DNA from: Listeria farberi
GTDB lineage: Bacteria > Bacillota > Bacilli > Lactobacillales > Listeriaceae
Direction of reading: 5' to 3'
Assembly (NCBI RefSeq): GCF_014229245.1
Contig: NZ_JAARZJ010000001.1
Location: 124,001 to 188,000, forward strand
DNA: 64,000 bases
In this document: positions 38,863 to 48,201 of the stretch, in pieces
How positions within the stretch are numbered: the stretch's first letter is position 1
Layout of the letters: the number at the start of each line of letters is the position of its first letter
The notes under the pieces: model-generated
What the model was told of the DNA's origin: nothing
Database searches by the model: none
The model's input: the letters and a program-made list of their open reading frames with translations, nothing else
Made by a program: the position numbers and the translations under genes

Positions 38863-39933
38863 ATGGATACGAGTAGAAAAATTATTCATATTGATATGGA
38901 CGCTTTTTATGCATCTGTAGAACAACGCGACCATCCTGAGTTCCGAGGGAAGCCGCTTATTATTGGCGGGGACCCTAATAAACGTGGAGTTGTTGCGACT
39001 TGTTCTTATGAAGCGCGCAAATTTGGTGTGCATTCGGCTATGCCCACCAGGCAAGCTGCTAAACTTTGTCCGAATGGCATTTTTATTCACGGCAATATGG
39101 CTCATTATGTAGAGGTTTCTAATCAAATCCGCGAAATCTTTTCCAGATATACGGATATTATCGAACCACTCTCCTTAGATGAAGCTTATCTAGATGTAAC
39201 TGAAAATAAAAAAGGAATGAAATCCGCCACAATGGTTGCACGCGAGATTCAGCAGACGATTTATCATGAGCTTGGTCTAACCGCTTCTGCCGGTGTTTCA
39301 TTTAATAAATTTATCGCAAAAATCGCTTCTGATTTTAAAAAACCTGCTGGTATTACGGTAGTTACGCCCGAAGAAGCAGAAGCCTTTTTAGAACAAATAC
39401 CAGTCACTAAATTTTATGGGGTAGGAAAAGTAACCGCAGAAAAATTGCACCGTTTGGGAATTGAAACGGGAGCGGATTTGAAGAAGTGGAGCGAGTGGGA
39501 CCTTATTCGTGAATTACACAAACACGGCTATCAATTATATCGACATGTTCGTGGCCGTTCAAACAACATTGTGAACCCGCATCGTGATCGCAAATCTGTT
39601 GGCAAAGAAACCACTTTTGAATTTAATGTCTTAGATAGCCGAATTCTCGAACAAAGCCTCATGCAATTCGCCAAAAAAGTAGAAGAACGGCTCATCAAAT
39701 TACAAAAACATGGCAAGACGGTAGTACTAAAACTACGCTACAGTGACTTTACAACCATTACTAAACGACTTACTTTAAACGAATATACCAATGATGCAAG
39801 CCAAATTTATCAAGCGGCAGCCCTTCTTTTAAGAGAAAGCTATACTGGTCAGGATAGTATTCGCTTGATTGGACTTACCGTAACCAATTTAAAACCCGTT
39901 TATTTTGAGAATTTACGTTTAGAAGGATTATAA
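38863..39933 (+). CDS. dinB: DNA polymerase IV (Y-family)
   Basis: 356 residues. Error-prone translesion polymerase. Catalytic carboxylates lie in IHIDMDAFYASVE (about 8-20) and SLDEAYLDVT (about 104-113); the helix-hairpin-helix and little-finger domain follow (KFYGVGKVTAEKLHRLGI; SVGKETTF). SOS-controlled by the LexA box at its promoter, and followed by a terminator. Confidence 0.96.
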   Translation: MDTSRKIIHIDMDAFYASVEQRDHPEFRGKPLIIGGDPNKRGVVATCSYEARKFGVHSAMPTRQAAKLCPNGIFIHGNMAHYVEVSNQIREIFSRYTDIIEPLSLDEAYLDVTENKKGMKSATMVAREIQQTIYHELGLTASAGVSFNKFIAKIASDFKKPAGITVVTPEEAEAFLEQIPVTKFYGVGKVTAEKLHRLGIETGADLKKWSEWDLIRELHKHGYQLYRHVRGRSNNIVNPHRDRKSVGKETTFEFNVLDSRILEQSLMQFAKKVEERLIKLQKHGKTVVLKLRYSDFTTITKRLTLNEYTNDASQIYQAAALLLRESYTGQDSIRLIGLTVTNLKPVYFENLRLEGL

Positions 39934-39966
39934 AAAGACTAGCACGGATTAGGTGCTAGTCTTTTG
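39932..39966. terminator. Bidirectional terminator between dinB and telA
   Basis: AAAAGACTAGCAC pairs with GTGCTAGTCTTTT between convergent genes. Confidence 0.9.
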
Positions 39967-39967
39967 T

Positions 39968-41167
39968 TTATTTCATTTCCAGTAAACGTTCTTTCAGTTC
40001 TTGCTCCATTGTAACTAGTTCTTTCTCTGCTACAGCACGTTTAGCACGGCCTTCTTGTTGGATTTTAAGTGTTTCTTGCAAGGTTTCAATTAAGCTGGAC
40101 TGAGTTTCTTTAAGTGTTTCGATGTCCACGATACCTCTTTCATTTTCACGCGCTGTTTCGATCGCGTTTGTTTTTAGCATATCGGCATTTCGTTTTAGAA
40201 GTTCGTTCGTTGTTTCAGAAACTTGGCGTTGAGCAGCTACAGCTTGTTGTTGACGAAGCAACGTAAGCGCGATGGCTACTTGGTTTTTCCAAAGCGGAAT
40301 TGCAGTCATAATGGAAGACTGAATTTTTTCAGCGAGTGCTTGGTTTGTATTTTGGATTAAACGGATTTGCGGCGCTTGTTGGATAGTGATTTGACGACTT
40401 AAGCGTAAATCATATACACGCTTATCAAGCCGGTCCGCAAATTGCGTTAAATCATTCACTTCTTGATAATCCATTTGGTCGCCAGTTTGTTCTGCTTTTT
40501 TGCGAAGTTCTGGGAGCATTTTTGTATTGATTTCTTCTAATTTTAATTCTCCAGCAGCAATATAAATATTAAGTGCTTGGAAGTAATCTTTATTTTTATC
40601 ATAAAGCTGTTCTAGGAAAGAATTATCTTCCATTAAACGCTTTTTGGAATGTTCCAGTTTCAACGCGATGCGGTCAATTTGGGTACCAATTTTTTGATAT
40701 TTAGAAGTGATTTCATTGATGGATTGTTTAACTCGGTGGAACATTTTTGTGAAGACGTTTTTGTTGCGAGCAGCTAGTTCATCTGGGTCGGCTTCTTGCA
40801 AGCGGAACATTAAATCACTAATAATATCGCCAATTGGCCCAACATCTTGCTTTTGCACATGAGCTAACATCGAGTGTGAAAAGTCATGCAGTTTGGCTTG
40901 TGCAGGTGCTCCGTAACCAAGAATGGCTGATTGGTTTCCTGGTTCGATTTGTTTGGATAATTCTAAGGCTTGTTTTTTATTAGTTTCTGTAAGCATATCT
41001 ACTAAGCGGGGAGCCGCATCTGTTTCGCTATTTACGATACTACTTGCTGTTTCAGTGTCTGATCCAAAAGGGTTTGCAAGAAGGTCATCTAAGGTTTGAT
41101 TAAACTCTTTTTCCACTACTAAATCTTTTAATTCATTTGTTTCTTCACTTGGCTTGTTCTCGGTCAT
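39968..41167 (-). CDS. telA: TelA/KlaA-like toxic anion resistance protein
   Basis: 399 residues, SD AAAGGGG. Almost entirely helical cytoplasmic protein of the TelA family with several coiled-coil stretches (for example near 170-200 and 330-399, the latter rich in Glu, Lys and Gln). Family members are linked to tellurite and cell-envelope stress tolerance; a biochemical activity is not established. It overlaps the end of xpaC by 23 bases, so the two are coupled, which supports a functional pair. Confidence 0.9.
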   Translation of the reverse strand: MTENKPSEETNELKDLVVEKEFNQTLDDLLANPFGSDTETASSIVNSETDAAPRLVDMLTETNKKQALELSKQIEPGNQSAILGYGAPAQAKLHDFSHSMLAHVQKQDVGPIGDIISDLMFRLQEADPDELAARNKNVFTKMFHRVKQSINEITSKYQKIGTQIDRIALKLEHSKKRLMEDNSFLEQLYDKNKDYFQALNIYIAAGELKLEEINTKMLPELRKKAEQTGDQMDYQEVNDLTQFADRLDKRVYDLRLSRQITIQQAPQIRLIQNTNQALAEKIQSSIMTAIPLWKNQVAIALTLLRQQQAVAAQRQVSETTNELLKRNADMLKTNAIETARENERGIVDIETLKETQSSLIETLQETLKIQQEGRAKRAVAEKELVTMEQELKERLLEMK

Positions 41168-41804
41168 CTTTTGTACCCCTTTCGAATTTCTTTTTCTGTT
41201 TGGAAATGGAGTTTTTCGCTACTTCTAATTCAAAATCAAGATTGTTTACATCTTGATTTAAAAGTGTAAATAAATCCTTTTCAATAACACGACTTAAATC
41301 ATTTAAAAGTGTGCGCGTATCAGAAAGTGTTTGATAAATTTTCTTGTCTTTTACAGGTTGTTTTTCTAAGAAAGCATATTTTTCGGTTAGCTCTACTAAA
41401 GAGTCAAGATGAGAGAAAAAGAAATCTTCTGCTTCATAAAAACGTTTAGGTTCTTCTTTTACAATGCCATAAATTCTTTTAGTAAGTAAAAGCGTTTTGT
41501 TGCGCTCTTGAAAAGAATAAAGTGCTTTGTTTTGTGTCATAATTTTTTGAAGACGGATAATTTTCACGCGTGCTTCTTCTAAGTTAGTACGAATATATTT
41601 ATATTCTTTCTTGGTTAATCCAGTTGCAATCATTTGTGCCCGGTCTCCAGCTTTGGATGAAAAGAAAAATAGGATAGCTGCAACAGCGATAACGATTGTT
41701 GCAATTACCAAGCCACTTTGAATCAGTGAAGTAAGAATACCACCCAAAATAATGACAAGTAAAATAGAACCTGTGAATGCTAATATCTTTTTAAAAACGG
41801 TCAT
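41145..41804 (-). CDS. xpaC: XpaC-like membrane protein
   Basis: 219 residues. Two membrane helices near the N-terminus (about 5-25 and 30-48) followed by a cytoplasmic helical domain with charged C-terminus. Matches the XpaC family, named for hydrolysis of 5-bromo-4-chloroindolyl phosphate, though the enzymatic basis is unclear. Always seen next to telA-type genes in Firmicutes. Confidence 0.85.
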   Translation of the reverse strand: MTVFKKILAFTGSILLVIILGGILTSLIQSGLVIATIVIAVAAILFFFSSKAGDRAQMIATGLTKKEYKYIRTNLEEARVKIIRLQKIMTQNKALYSFQERNKTLLLTKRIYGIVKEEPKRFYEAEDFFFSHLDSLVELTEKYAFLEKQPVKDKKIYQTLSDTRTLLNDLSRVIEKDLFTLLNQDVNNLDFELEVAKNSISKQKKKFERGTKDDREQAK

Positions 41805-42078
41805 TATACATCTTCTCCTTTAAGTACCTGTTTAAAAGGTCCGCTTTTCTTAATAGTATATTTTTCTAAAAATAAAGATTGATGGAATGTAACTACCATT
41901 TAAGTATATTTAGTATGCAAGCACTAAGCAAGTAGCAGGGTTTTTATATTTTAGAAAGTGTCCTTTATTTGTTCTTATCATACCATATTTAGAAAATAGA
42001 TGTTATCAGTCGTGCGATGTAAATTAAACTCGGACTTAGTTATGTTATAATGAAAAAAACGAGGAGTAGGTGGCATAA

Positions 42079-42636
42079 ATGGACTCATTGGAGGAGAAAA
42101 CGATTCATACAAAAAAGATTTTTAACGGCAATATTATCGAACTGCAAGTAGATGATGTAGAGCTGCCAAATGGAGAAAAAAGCAAGCGCGAAATCGTCAA
42201 ACATCCCGGTGCTGTGGCAATTATACCTTTTTCATCAGATGGAGGAATGTACTTAGTAGAACAATTCCGAAAACCGCTCGAAAAAACTATTATCGAAATT
42301 CCAGCTGGTAAAATGGAACCAGGGGAGCATCACTCGATAACTGCAAGACGTGAGTTGGAAGAAGAAACAGGTTTTCAGTCGGATGATTTAATGTATCTTA
42401 CTTCCTTTTATACATCACCAGGATTTGCTGATGAACTTTTACATATTTATGTAGCACGCGATCTTCGGAAAATGGAACAACCACTGGCGCAAGATGCCGA
42501 TGAATTTATTAATTTGGTCAAAGTAATGCCAGAAGAAGCAGAACAATTAATAGAGCAACAACTCATTTTTGACGCTAAAACAATGTATGCCATGCAATAC
42601 TGGAAATTACAACTATTAATAGAAGAAAAAGACTAA
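42079..42636 (+). CDS. nudF: ADP-ribose pyrophosphatase (Nudix)
   Basis: 185 residues. Nudix box GKMEPGEHHSITARRELEEETGF (about 75-97, with the REXXEE core) hydrolyses ADP-ribose to AMP and ribose 5-phosphate. The preceding EQFRKPLEKTIIEIPAG and later YTSPGFADELLHIYVARDL are typical of ADP-ribose-specific members. Independent transcription unit between the 274-bp gap after xpaC (no clear features there) and a terminator. Confidence 0.93.
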   Translation: MDSLEEKTIHTKKIFNGNIIELQVDDVELPNGEKSKREIVKHPGAVAIIPFSSDGGMYLVEQFRKPLEKTIIEIPAGKMEPGEHHSITARRELEEETGFQSDDLMYLTSFYTSPGFADELLHIYVARDLRKMEQPLAQDADEFINLVKVMPEEAEQLIEQQLIFDAKTMYAMQYWKLQLLIEEKD

Positions 42637-42703
42637 ATATTTTTTTAAAAAATGAATGTGCATCTGATAACTTCCTGATAATATGGCCATTAGTCTAATA
42701 AAC

Positions 42704-42751
42704 TAAAAAATAACCATTAAACTTCCTTAGTTTATAAGTGGTTATTTTTTT
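42704..42751 (+). terminator. Terminator after nudF
   Basis: Outer stem AAATAACCA / TGGTTATTT with an inner AAACT / AGTTT helix and a following T run. Confidence 0.8.
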
Positions 42752-42775
42752 GTGAAGATAAGTTATACTTTATTA

Positions 42776-42824
42776 TTGACTACCTGGTCAAAAGAGATTA
42801 TACTCAAGTTGACTAAGTGGTCAA
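42776..42824 (+). promoter_or_regulatory. Promoter with twin TetR-type operators
   Basis: -35 TTGACT (42776-42781), 17-bp spacer, -10 TATACT (42799-42804). Two near-identical palindromes, TTGACTACCTGGTCAA (42776-42791) and TTGACTAAGTGGTCAA (42809-42824), start 33 bp apart, about three helical turns. They cover the -35 and the start region, ideal for repression by the TetR protein encoded third in this operon. Confidence 0.8.
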
Positions 42825-42845
42825 TATGAGTTTGGAGGAGAGAAC

Positions 42846-43733
42846 ATGGAAGCAATTAAAGTGGAGTCGCTCACAAAAAACTACCATAAAAAGCGAGCAA
42901 TTGAAAATGTGAATTTATCTGTAAATGAAGGTGAACTATACGGCTTTATTGGGCCAAATGGTGCAGGGAAATCAACAACTATCAAAGTCTTATTGAATTT
43001 TATTTATGCAACGAGCGGAAGTGCTACCGTTCTTGGAAAAGATGTTGTGAAAGATTCAGCTGAAATCAAGAAAATGGTCGGCTATGTGCCTAGTGAAGTC
43101 CGCTATTATCCACAAATGACGGCAAATGATATTATCCACTACGCTGCCAAATTCCATCATATTGAAAATGCAGCGCAAAAAATGAACAAGTACTATGAGA
43201 TGTTTTCGATTGATCCGAAAAAACGCTTTGGAGAAATGTCGCTTGGAAATAAGAAAAAAGTAGCGATTGTTGCTGGACTTATTACCGAACCGCAATTATT
43301 TATTTTGGATGAACCAACGAACGGTCTTGACCCTTTGATGCAACATTATTTATTTAAAGAAATGACCGAGCGGAATAAAGAGGGGATGACGATTTTTCTT
43401 TCAAGTCATAATTTACGTGAGGTTCAAGAATACTGCACGAGAGCGGCTTTTATTCGAAATGGGAACATTATCGCGGTGGAAGACATCGCCAATCAGCAAA
43501 TGACTGGCAAAGTGATTGCGCTTAAAGGGATGAATTTGCCCCTAGAAAAATTAACGAATGCGGGTGCAAGAATTATCGAAAATGAAACAGGCAAAGCACG
43601 ACTTATTTTTGATGAGGATATCAAAACAATTTTGCCATTACTACAAGAAAAAGAAATTACGGATTTAACGATTACCAATCAAGAGCTGGAAGATAAATTT
43701 ATGACATTATATGAAGGGGGAGAAGTCAAGTGA
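42846..43733 (+). CDS. ABC transporter ATP-binding protein (exporter type)
   Basis: 295 residues. Walker A GPNGAGKST near 36-44, Walker B LFILDEPTNGLDP near 155-167 and the H-loop SSHNL. The signature is SLGNKKK rather than LSGGQ. The C-terminal extension is of the DrrA/CcmA-like group with DUF4162-like tail. It energises the permease encoded next, with which it overlaps by four bases (ATGA-type coupling). Confidence 0.93.
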   Translation: MEAIKVESLTKNYHKKRAIENVNLSVNEGELYGFIGPNGAGKSTTIKVLLNFIYATSGSATVLGKDVVKDSAEIKKMVGYVPSEVRYYPQMTANDIIHYAAKFHHIENAAQKMNKYYEMFSIDPKKRFGEMSLGNKKKVAIVAGLITEPQLFILDEPTNGLDPLMQHYLFKEMTERNKEGMTIFLSSHNLREVQEYCTRAAFIRNGNIIAVEDIANQQMTGKVIALKGMNLPLEKLTNAGARIIENETGKARLIFDEDIKTILPLLQEKEITDLTITNQELEDKFMTLYEGGEVK

Positions 43734-44545
43734 ACATCTTACACATTGAATGGAAAACAAGAATAAAAAGTCTAATTGTTTGGGCTGTAGTGGTGATTGT
43801 GATTTTAGGTGTGTTTATGGCTTTCTTCCCTAGTATGCAAACTAGTGGGATGCAAGATTTAGTTAATACGAAGATGAATGCACTTCCGCAAGATATGATG
43901 AAAATTTTGCATATGGATTCGATGGCGGATTTGACGAATATCGATGCATATTTTGCTTATGTTTTTCAATATATCTTTATTGCAGCTTGTGTCTATGCGG
44001 CATTAATAGGTGCGCAGGCATTGATAAAAGAAGAAACGGATGGCACGATTGAATTTTTATACGCGCAACCAATTACTCGAACAAGCCTCGTTTTTTGGAA
44101 AATGATTGGTAATATGTTATCGTTTGTAGCTTTTTGGGCGATTACGTTTGTGGCCTCTGTAGTGCTTGTTCTTTTCTTAAAGCCGAGTGGGGTAGATAGT
44201 GGTGGTTTAGTAATGGAACTGGTGCGCGTCTTTTCTAGTGAGTTATTGGTGGCTGCTGTATTTATGAGCGCGGGCTTTATGGTTTCATCGGTGCTTCGTT
44301 CTGCTAAGCAAGCCTCTCCAGTCGCACTTGCGCTTGTGTTCTTAACATATATTTTAGGAATTATGGCTGGTTTAAATGATAAGGTCGATTTCTTCAAATA
44401 TTTTTCACCAATCAACTATGCAATTCCGTCGGAGATTATGGATAAAGGAATTACAGGAACCAATGTACTGATTTCTTGTGGAGTGATTGTCGTGATGGTT
44501 GCTATGACATTTGTTCTTTATAGGAAAAAGGATTTGAAAGTATAA
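43730..44545 (+). CDS. ABC exporter permease
   Basis: 271 residues with six predicted membrane helices, and a large loop (about 38-75) after the first helix. It resembles ABC2-type permeases that export drugs or peptides (for example EEETDGTIEFLYAQPITR). The stop codon shares one base with the ATG of the TetR gene. Substrate unknown. Confidence 0.88.
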   Translation: MNILHIEWKTRIKSLIVWAVVVIVILGVFMAFFPSMQTSGMQDLVNTKMNALPQDMMKILHMDSMADLTNIDAYFAYVFQYIFIAACVYAALIGAQALIKEETDGTIEFLYAQPITRTSLVFWKMIGNMLSFVAFWAITFVASVVLVLFLKPSGVDSGGLVMELVRVFSSELLVAAVFMSAGFMVSSVLRSAKQASPVALALVFLTYILGIMAGLNDKVDFFKYFSPINYAIPSEIMDKGITGTNVLISCGVIVVMVAMTFVLYRKKDLKV

Positions 44546-45165
44546 TGGATGAAAAACGATTAAAAATTTTAGAAGCAGCAATGGAAGAATTTACGGAAAA
44601 AGGATATCAGGCAGCTAGTACGAATAAAATTTGCAAAAAAGCTGGGGTTTCGAAAGGGCTTATTTTTCACTATTTTGGTTCTAAGGAAAAGCTTTATATT
44701 GCGGCAGTTAGTTATGCGGTTGATTTTGCGACCAATGAGGTTCGTTTGGAAGGAGAACATTGGGGTGACTTTGTCGAAATGGCGATTTGGTCAACGAAGA
44801 TGAAACTGGATTTTAATCGTAAATACCCCGCTGTGTTTGGCTTAATTATGCAGGCTTATGGAAACCCGCCAATAGAATTAAAGGGTAAGCTAGATGGCTT
44901 TTTTGATAAGGCGATTGAGCGGTCAGAGGCGCAAATGAATCAAGTTTTAAGTGAGATGAAGTTGAAAAAAGAGGTGAATATGAATGCAGCGCGTAAAGTG
45001 ATGGCGGCTCTTTTTAAACATATTACAGAGACGAGTACTATATACTTACAAAGCCATCCCAATGCGACGATGGAAGATTTTGTCCCACTTGCGAATGATT
45101 TTACGGAAATGATGCGAATTGTTGAATTTGGGATATGCGAAGAAAAAAAGGATTTGGGCGATTGA
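44545..45165 (+). CDS. TetR-family repressor of the exporter
   Basis: 206 residues. N-terminal HTH of TetR type (RLKILEAAMEEFTEKGYQAASTNKICKKAGVSKGLIFHYFGSKEKLYIAA, residues 4-53), and a C-terminal ligand-binding helical domain. Encoded last in the exporter operon, so it is the natural autoregulator acting on the twin palindromes upstream of the first gene. The inducer is unknown. Confidence 0.93.
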   Translation: MDEKRLKILEAAMEEFTEKGYQAASTNKICKKAGVSKGLIFHYFGSKEKLYIAAVSYAVDFATNEVRLEGEHWGDFVEMAIWSTKMKLDFNRKYPAVFGLIMQAYGNPPIELKGKLDGFFDKAIERSEAQMNQVLSEMKLKKEVNMNAARKVMAALFKHITETSTIYLQSHPNATMEDFVPLANDFTEMMRIVEFGICEEKKDLGD

Positions 45166-45182
45166 GCCCAAATCCTTTTTTT
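45143..45182. terminator. Bidirectional terminator between tetR and the reductase gene
   Basis: GGATTTGGGC pairs with GCCCAAATCC around GATTGA, with A run and T run; it lies between convergent genes and overlaps the last bases of both. Confidence 0.9.
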
Positions 45183-46179
45183 AACCAATAAAGCTTTCGT
45201 GATGGGTACTAATCATTGCTTCATCTGCGGCAGTTGGTTCTAAATATTTTTTCGCGCTATTAATCGCGATTGGCCCTTCATGAAGTCCTGCTGCGATGAT
45301 GCGTATTTTCCGAGGATAGGTGGCACTATCTCCACAAGCAAAAATGCCAGGCACCGTCGTTTTCATTTCATCATCCACAACAATACCGAAATCCGCTTGT
45401 TCAAATCCCCATTTAGCCATGGTTCCAAGGTCTACTTTTACCCCATGATTAATGAAAAGTGCATCTGTTTCAATTGTTTTTATCGTTTGGGTTTGATTAC
45501 AGCATACCGTAATTTTATTTAACTGATTGTTCTTTCCGATTAGTTCGCTGATTTCATGGTGGATATGGATTTCAACGCGAGAATTTTTAAGCTCACGGAT
45601 ACTTTCCTCGTGGGCTTTAAAATCTTCACCGCGGTAAATAAGGTGTACTTGTTTGGCGATTGGTTCGAGCGTCTGCGCCCAGTCAATAGCGGAGTTTCCA
45701 CCACCGGAAACCGCCACTACTTTGTCGCGAAATTGCTCGATGTTTTTTACATCATAATGTATTGCTAATGGAAAATCTTCCGCGTGCACAGCTTCAAGCT
45801 TATTGACTTCAAATGTACCACTACCTGTTGCAATAACTATCGTTTTAGAAAAATGAATCGAGCCATTATGCGAAGTTAGTTGAAAAGTTCCGTCTGTTAG
45901 TTTGATCACATCAACAATTCGCTCACGGCAAACAATAGTAGGATGAAATGTCTCTGCTTGTTCTTTTAAATTTGCGATAAGATCTGCGCCGGTAATAGCT
46001 GGAATACCGCCGACATCGCGAATGATTTTTTCTGGGAAAAAGTAGCGCACTTTGCCACCAACATCTGTTTCAGCATCAATGATTTTTGTTTTCATGGAAC
46101 GCAGGCCACTATAAAATGCGGAAAATAGCCCGATTGGACCGCCGCCAATAATGGTTACATCATATACTTCATTTAGCAA
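45181..46179 (-). CDS. Ferredoxin/flavodoxin-NADP reductase-like (YumC/IruO type)
   Basis: 332 residues from TTG 46179, which has the right spacing (ten bases) after AAGGAG; a TTG at 46188 abuts it. FAD motif TIIGGGPIGLFSAF and NAD(P) motif AVSGGGNSAIDWA are present, and the thioredoxin-reductase CxxC is absent, which fits YumC. It overlaps the fhuC end by 11 bases. Homologues such as staphylococcal IruO reduce ferric siderophores, so a role in iron release after hydroxamate uptake is likely (inference from context). Confidence 0.88.
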   Translation of the reverse strand: MLNEVYDVTIIGGGPIGLFSAFYSGLRSMKTKIIDAETDVGGKVRYFFPEKIIRDVGGIPAITGADLIANLKEQAETFHPTIVCRERIVDVIKLTDGTFQLTSHNGSIHFSKTIVIATGSGTFEVNKLEAVHAEDFPLAIHYDVKNIEQFRDKVVAVSGGGNSAIDWAQTLEPIAKQVHLIYRGEDFKAHEESIRELKNSRVEIHIHHEISELIGKNNQLNKITVCCNQTQTIKTIETDALFINHGVKVDLGTMAKWGFEQADFGIVVDDEMKTTVPGIFACGDSATYPRKIRIIAAGLHEGPIAINSAKKYLEPTAADEAMISTHHESFIG

Positions 46180-46993
46180 TGGAATCAAGCTCCTTTACAA
46201 TTTCGCAACCGTTGCAAGTTTCGTATGGGAGACAAAGAGGGACACCGCTGCGTGGGTCAATTAAAATATCTGCTTTAATATTAAAAACGTCTTCTAACGT
46301 TTCTTCTGTCATTACATTAACGGGTGAACCTTCTGCAACTACTTTTCCTTCTTTAATAGCAATCATATGATGAGCATAACGAGATGCGTGATTTAAATCA
46401 TGAACAACCATGACGATTGTACGGTTTTCTGATTGATTTAACTGTTTGAGTAGGTTAAGAACATCTAGTTGGTGGGTCATGTCTAAGAAGGTTGTCGGTT
46501 CATCCAGAAATAACACATCTGTCTCTTGCGCAAGAGACATTGCAATCCAAGCGCGTTGCCGTTGCCCCCCAGATAAGCTATCAATCGGCCGGTCTGCAAA
46601 CTCAGTTAAATTCGTCACGCGTAATGACCAAAAAATAATTTCCCGATCTTTTGCAGTAATTGATTTAAAACTGCTTTGATGCGGAGAACGCCCATAAGAA
46701 ATTAATTCGAATACTGTCAAACCATCAGGTGCTGAAGGATTTTGCGGCAAGATAGCTAATTGTTTGGCAATTTCTCGTGTCGGTTCATTATGAATTTTCT
46801 TGCCGTCTAAGTAAACAGCGCCTTTACTAGGTTTCATCAAGCGGGACATCGTCTTTAAAATAGTTGATTTCCCGGAACCATTTGCACCAACTAAGGCAGT
46901 TATTTTATTAGCAGGAATGGCTATATCTAAACCATCAACAATGATTCGTTTGTCGTATGAAATTTGTAAGTTATCTGTATGAAGGTCTTTCAT
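46169..46993 (-). CDS. fhuC: Ferric hydroxamate ABC transporter ATPase
   Basis: 274 residues from ATG 46993, eight bases after GGAG; ATG 46999 is too close. Walker A GANGSGKST near 37-45, signature LSGGQRQRAWIA near 140-151, Walker B VLFLDEPTTFLD. FepC/FhuC-type ATPase powering the FhuB/FhuG permeases. Divergent from fhuD, with a Fur box upstream. Confidence 0.94.
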   Translation of the reverse strand: MKDLHTDNLQISYDKRIIVDGLDIAIPANKITALVGANGSGKSTILKTMSRLMKPSKGAVYLDGKKIHNEPTREIAKQLAILPQNPSAPDGLTVFELISYGRSPHQSSFKSITAKDREIIFWSLRVTNLTEFADRPIDSLSGGQRQRAWIAMSLAQETDVLFLDEPTTFLDMTHQLDVLNLLKQLNQSENRTIVMVVHDLNHASRYAHHMIAIKEGKVVAEGSPVNVMTEETLEDVFNIKADILIDPRSGVPLCLPYETCNGCEIVKELDSIAK

Positions 46994-47020
46994 TTTCATC
47001 GCTCCAATTTAAAGTTAAGG

Positions 47021-47035
47021 TGATAATCATTCTCA
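47021..47035 (-). promoter_or_regulatory. Fur box upstream of fhuC
   Basis: TGATAATCATTCTCA matches the 7-1-7 Fur consensus TGATAATNATTATCA at 14 of 15 positions. It lies 28 bp before the fhuC start. Confidence 0.75.
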
Positions 47036-47125
47036 ATGGTTAAGTATAGAGTTTTTACGTTAAAGATGCAAGCGATACTTTGTCAGAGAAGATTTGCACT
47101 TTAAAGCTAAAGTTGCTATACTAAC

Positions 47126-47140
47126 TGAGAATTATTATCA
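47126..47140 (+). promoter_or_regulatory. Fur box upstream of fhuD
   Basis: TGAGAATTATTATCA, 14 of 15 matches to the 7-1-7 consensus, 18 bp before the fhuD start codon and just before its SD. Confidence 0.78.
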
Positions 47141-47158
47141 ATTACAGGAGGGGTTCAT

Positions 47159-48100
47159 TTGAAAAAAGGTTTAATTTTACTCGTATTAATGCTTTTAACT
47201 ACAGTAGTTTTGGCTGCTTGTGGAGAAAGTAAAACGGCAGGAAATGACAAGGTCGAAATGCGTACATATACAATGGCAAATGGAAAGAAAGTAGAAATTC
47301 CGGCACATCCGAAACGTATTGTGGCTTCGGAATACTTAGGAAATATCGTTTTGCTTGGGATAAAGCCGGTTGGGGCTAGAGCGAAACAAATCGAAAATCC
47401 GTTTTTGAAAGGAAAAGTGGATGGGATTCAAGATATTGGCGATCCAGTTTCAGCGGAAAAAGTAGCAGAATTAAAACCAGATTTAATTGTCGTTTCCAAA
47501 GAAGATGAATATGAAAAAATGTCTAAAATTGCGCCAACCGTGTTAATCCCGTATGCGACTTCTAAAAATGTGGAAGAAGATGTGCGGCAAATTGCAGATT
47601 TAGTCGGTGAAAAGAAAGCCGGAGAAGCTTGGCTTGAGAAGTTTCATCAAAAAGCCAAAGAAAGTAGAGCAAAGTTAGCAGGAAAACTTGATTCAAATGA
47701 AACAGTCGGAATTTATGAAGTACAAGATAAAGATTTTTATGTAATGGGAGAAAATATGGGCCGTGGTGGTCAAGCGATATATAATGCTTTACAACTAAAA
47801 GCACCAGCCAAAATTCAAAAAGATGTATTAGATGGTCAAGACTGGCAAAAAATTTCTCTAGAAGTATTACCTGAGTTTGCAGCAGATAGAATGTTTGTAA
47901 CAAATACATCTTCTGGAAGCGCTAAAGACGGAGAGAAAACGTTGAAAGAGTTAACCGACTCACCAATTTGGAAAAATCTCCCGACATTTAAAGCAGGACA
48001 TGTCTACCAAATGGATTTTGACACAATGTTTTATTATGATCCTATAGCTATAGAAGGACAGTTGGATATTATTGTCGAGAAGTTACTTGAATCTAACTAA
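47159..48100 (+). CDS. fhuD: Ferric hydroxamate-binding lipoprotein
   Basis: 313 residues from TTG 47159 (AGGAGGGG upstream). Lipoprotein signal peptide with lipobox LAAC, Cys21 lipidated. Periplasmic-binding-type domain for iron-siderophore (PKRIVASEYLGNIVLLGIKPVGARA) with class III fold, typical of FhuD-like proteins that capture ferric hydroxamates at the outer membrane surface. Divergent from fhuC, and first in an operon with fhuB and fhuG. Confidence 0.92.
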   Translation: MKKGLILLVLMLLTTVVLAACGESKTAGNDKVEMRTYTMANGKKVEIPAHPKRIVASEYLGNIVLLGIKPVGARAKQIENPFLKGKVDGIQDIGDPVSAEKVAELKPDLIVVSKEDEYEKMSKIAPTVLIPYATSKNVEEDVRQIADLVGEKKAGEAWLEKFHQKAKESRAKLAGKLDSNETVGIYEVQDKDFYVMGENMGRGGQAIYNALQLKAPAKIQKDVLDGQDWQKISLEVLPEFAADRMFVTNTSSGSAKDGEKTLKELTDSPIWKNLPTFKAGHVYQMDFDTMFYYDPIAIEGQLDIIVEKLLESN

Positions 48101-48144
48101 AGATTGCGCTTAGTGAACGATATTGATATAATTTTCTTTACGAT

Positions 48145-48159
48145 TGATAATTATTATCA
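48145..48159 (+). promoter_or_regulatory. Perfect Fur box upstream of fhuB
   Basis: TGATAATTATTATCA matches the 7-1-7 Fur consensus at all 15 positions, between fhuD and fhuB. It implies a second, independently Fur-controlled start for the permease genes. Confidence 0.82.
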
Positions 48160-48201
48160 TTAAAAATGAGCGGATATTATAGATGGAAGGAACATGTACA
48201 G

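Noticed and set aside
38743-39126. Minus-strand frame of 127 codons over the dinB start
   Set aside because: Low-complexity, no SD, and opposite strand to a clear DinB coding sequence and its promoter.
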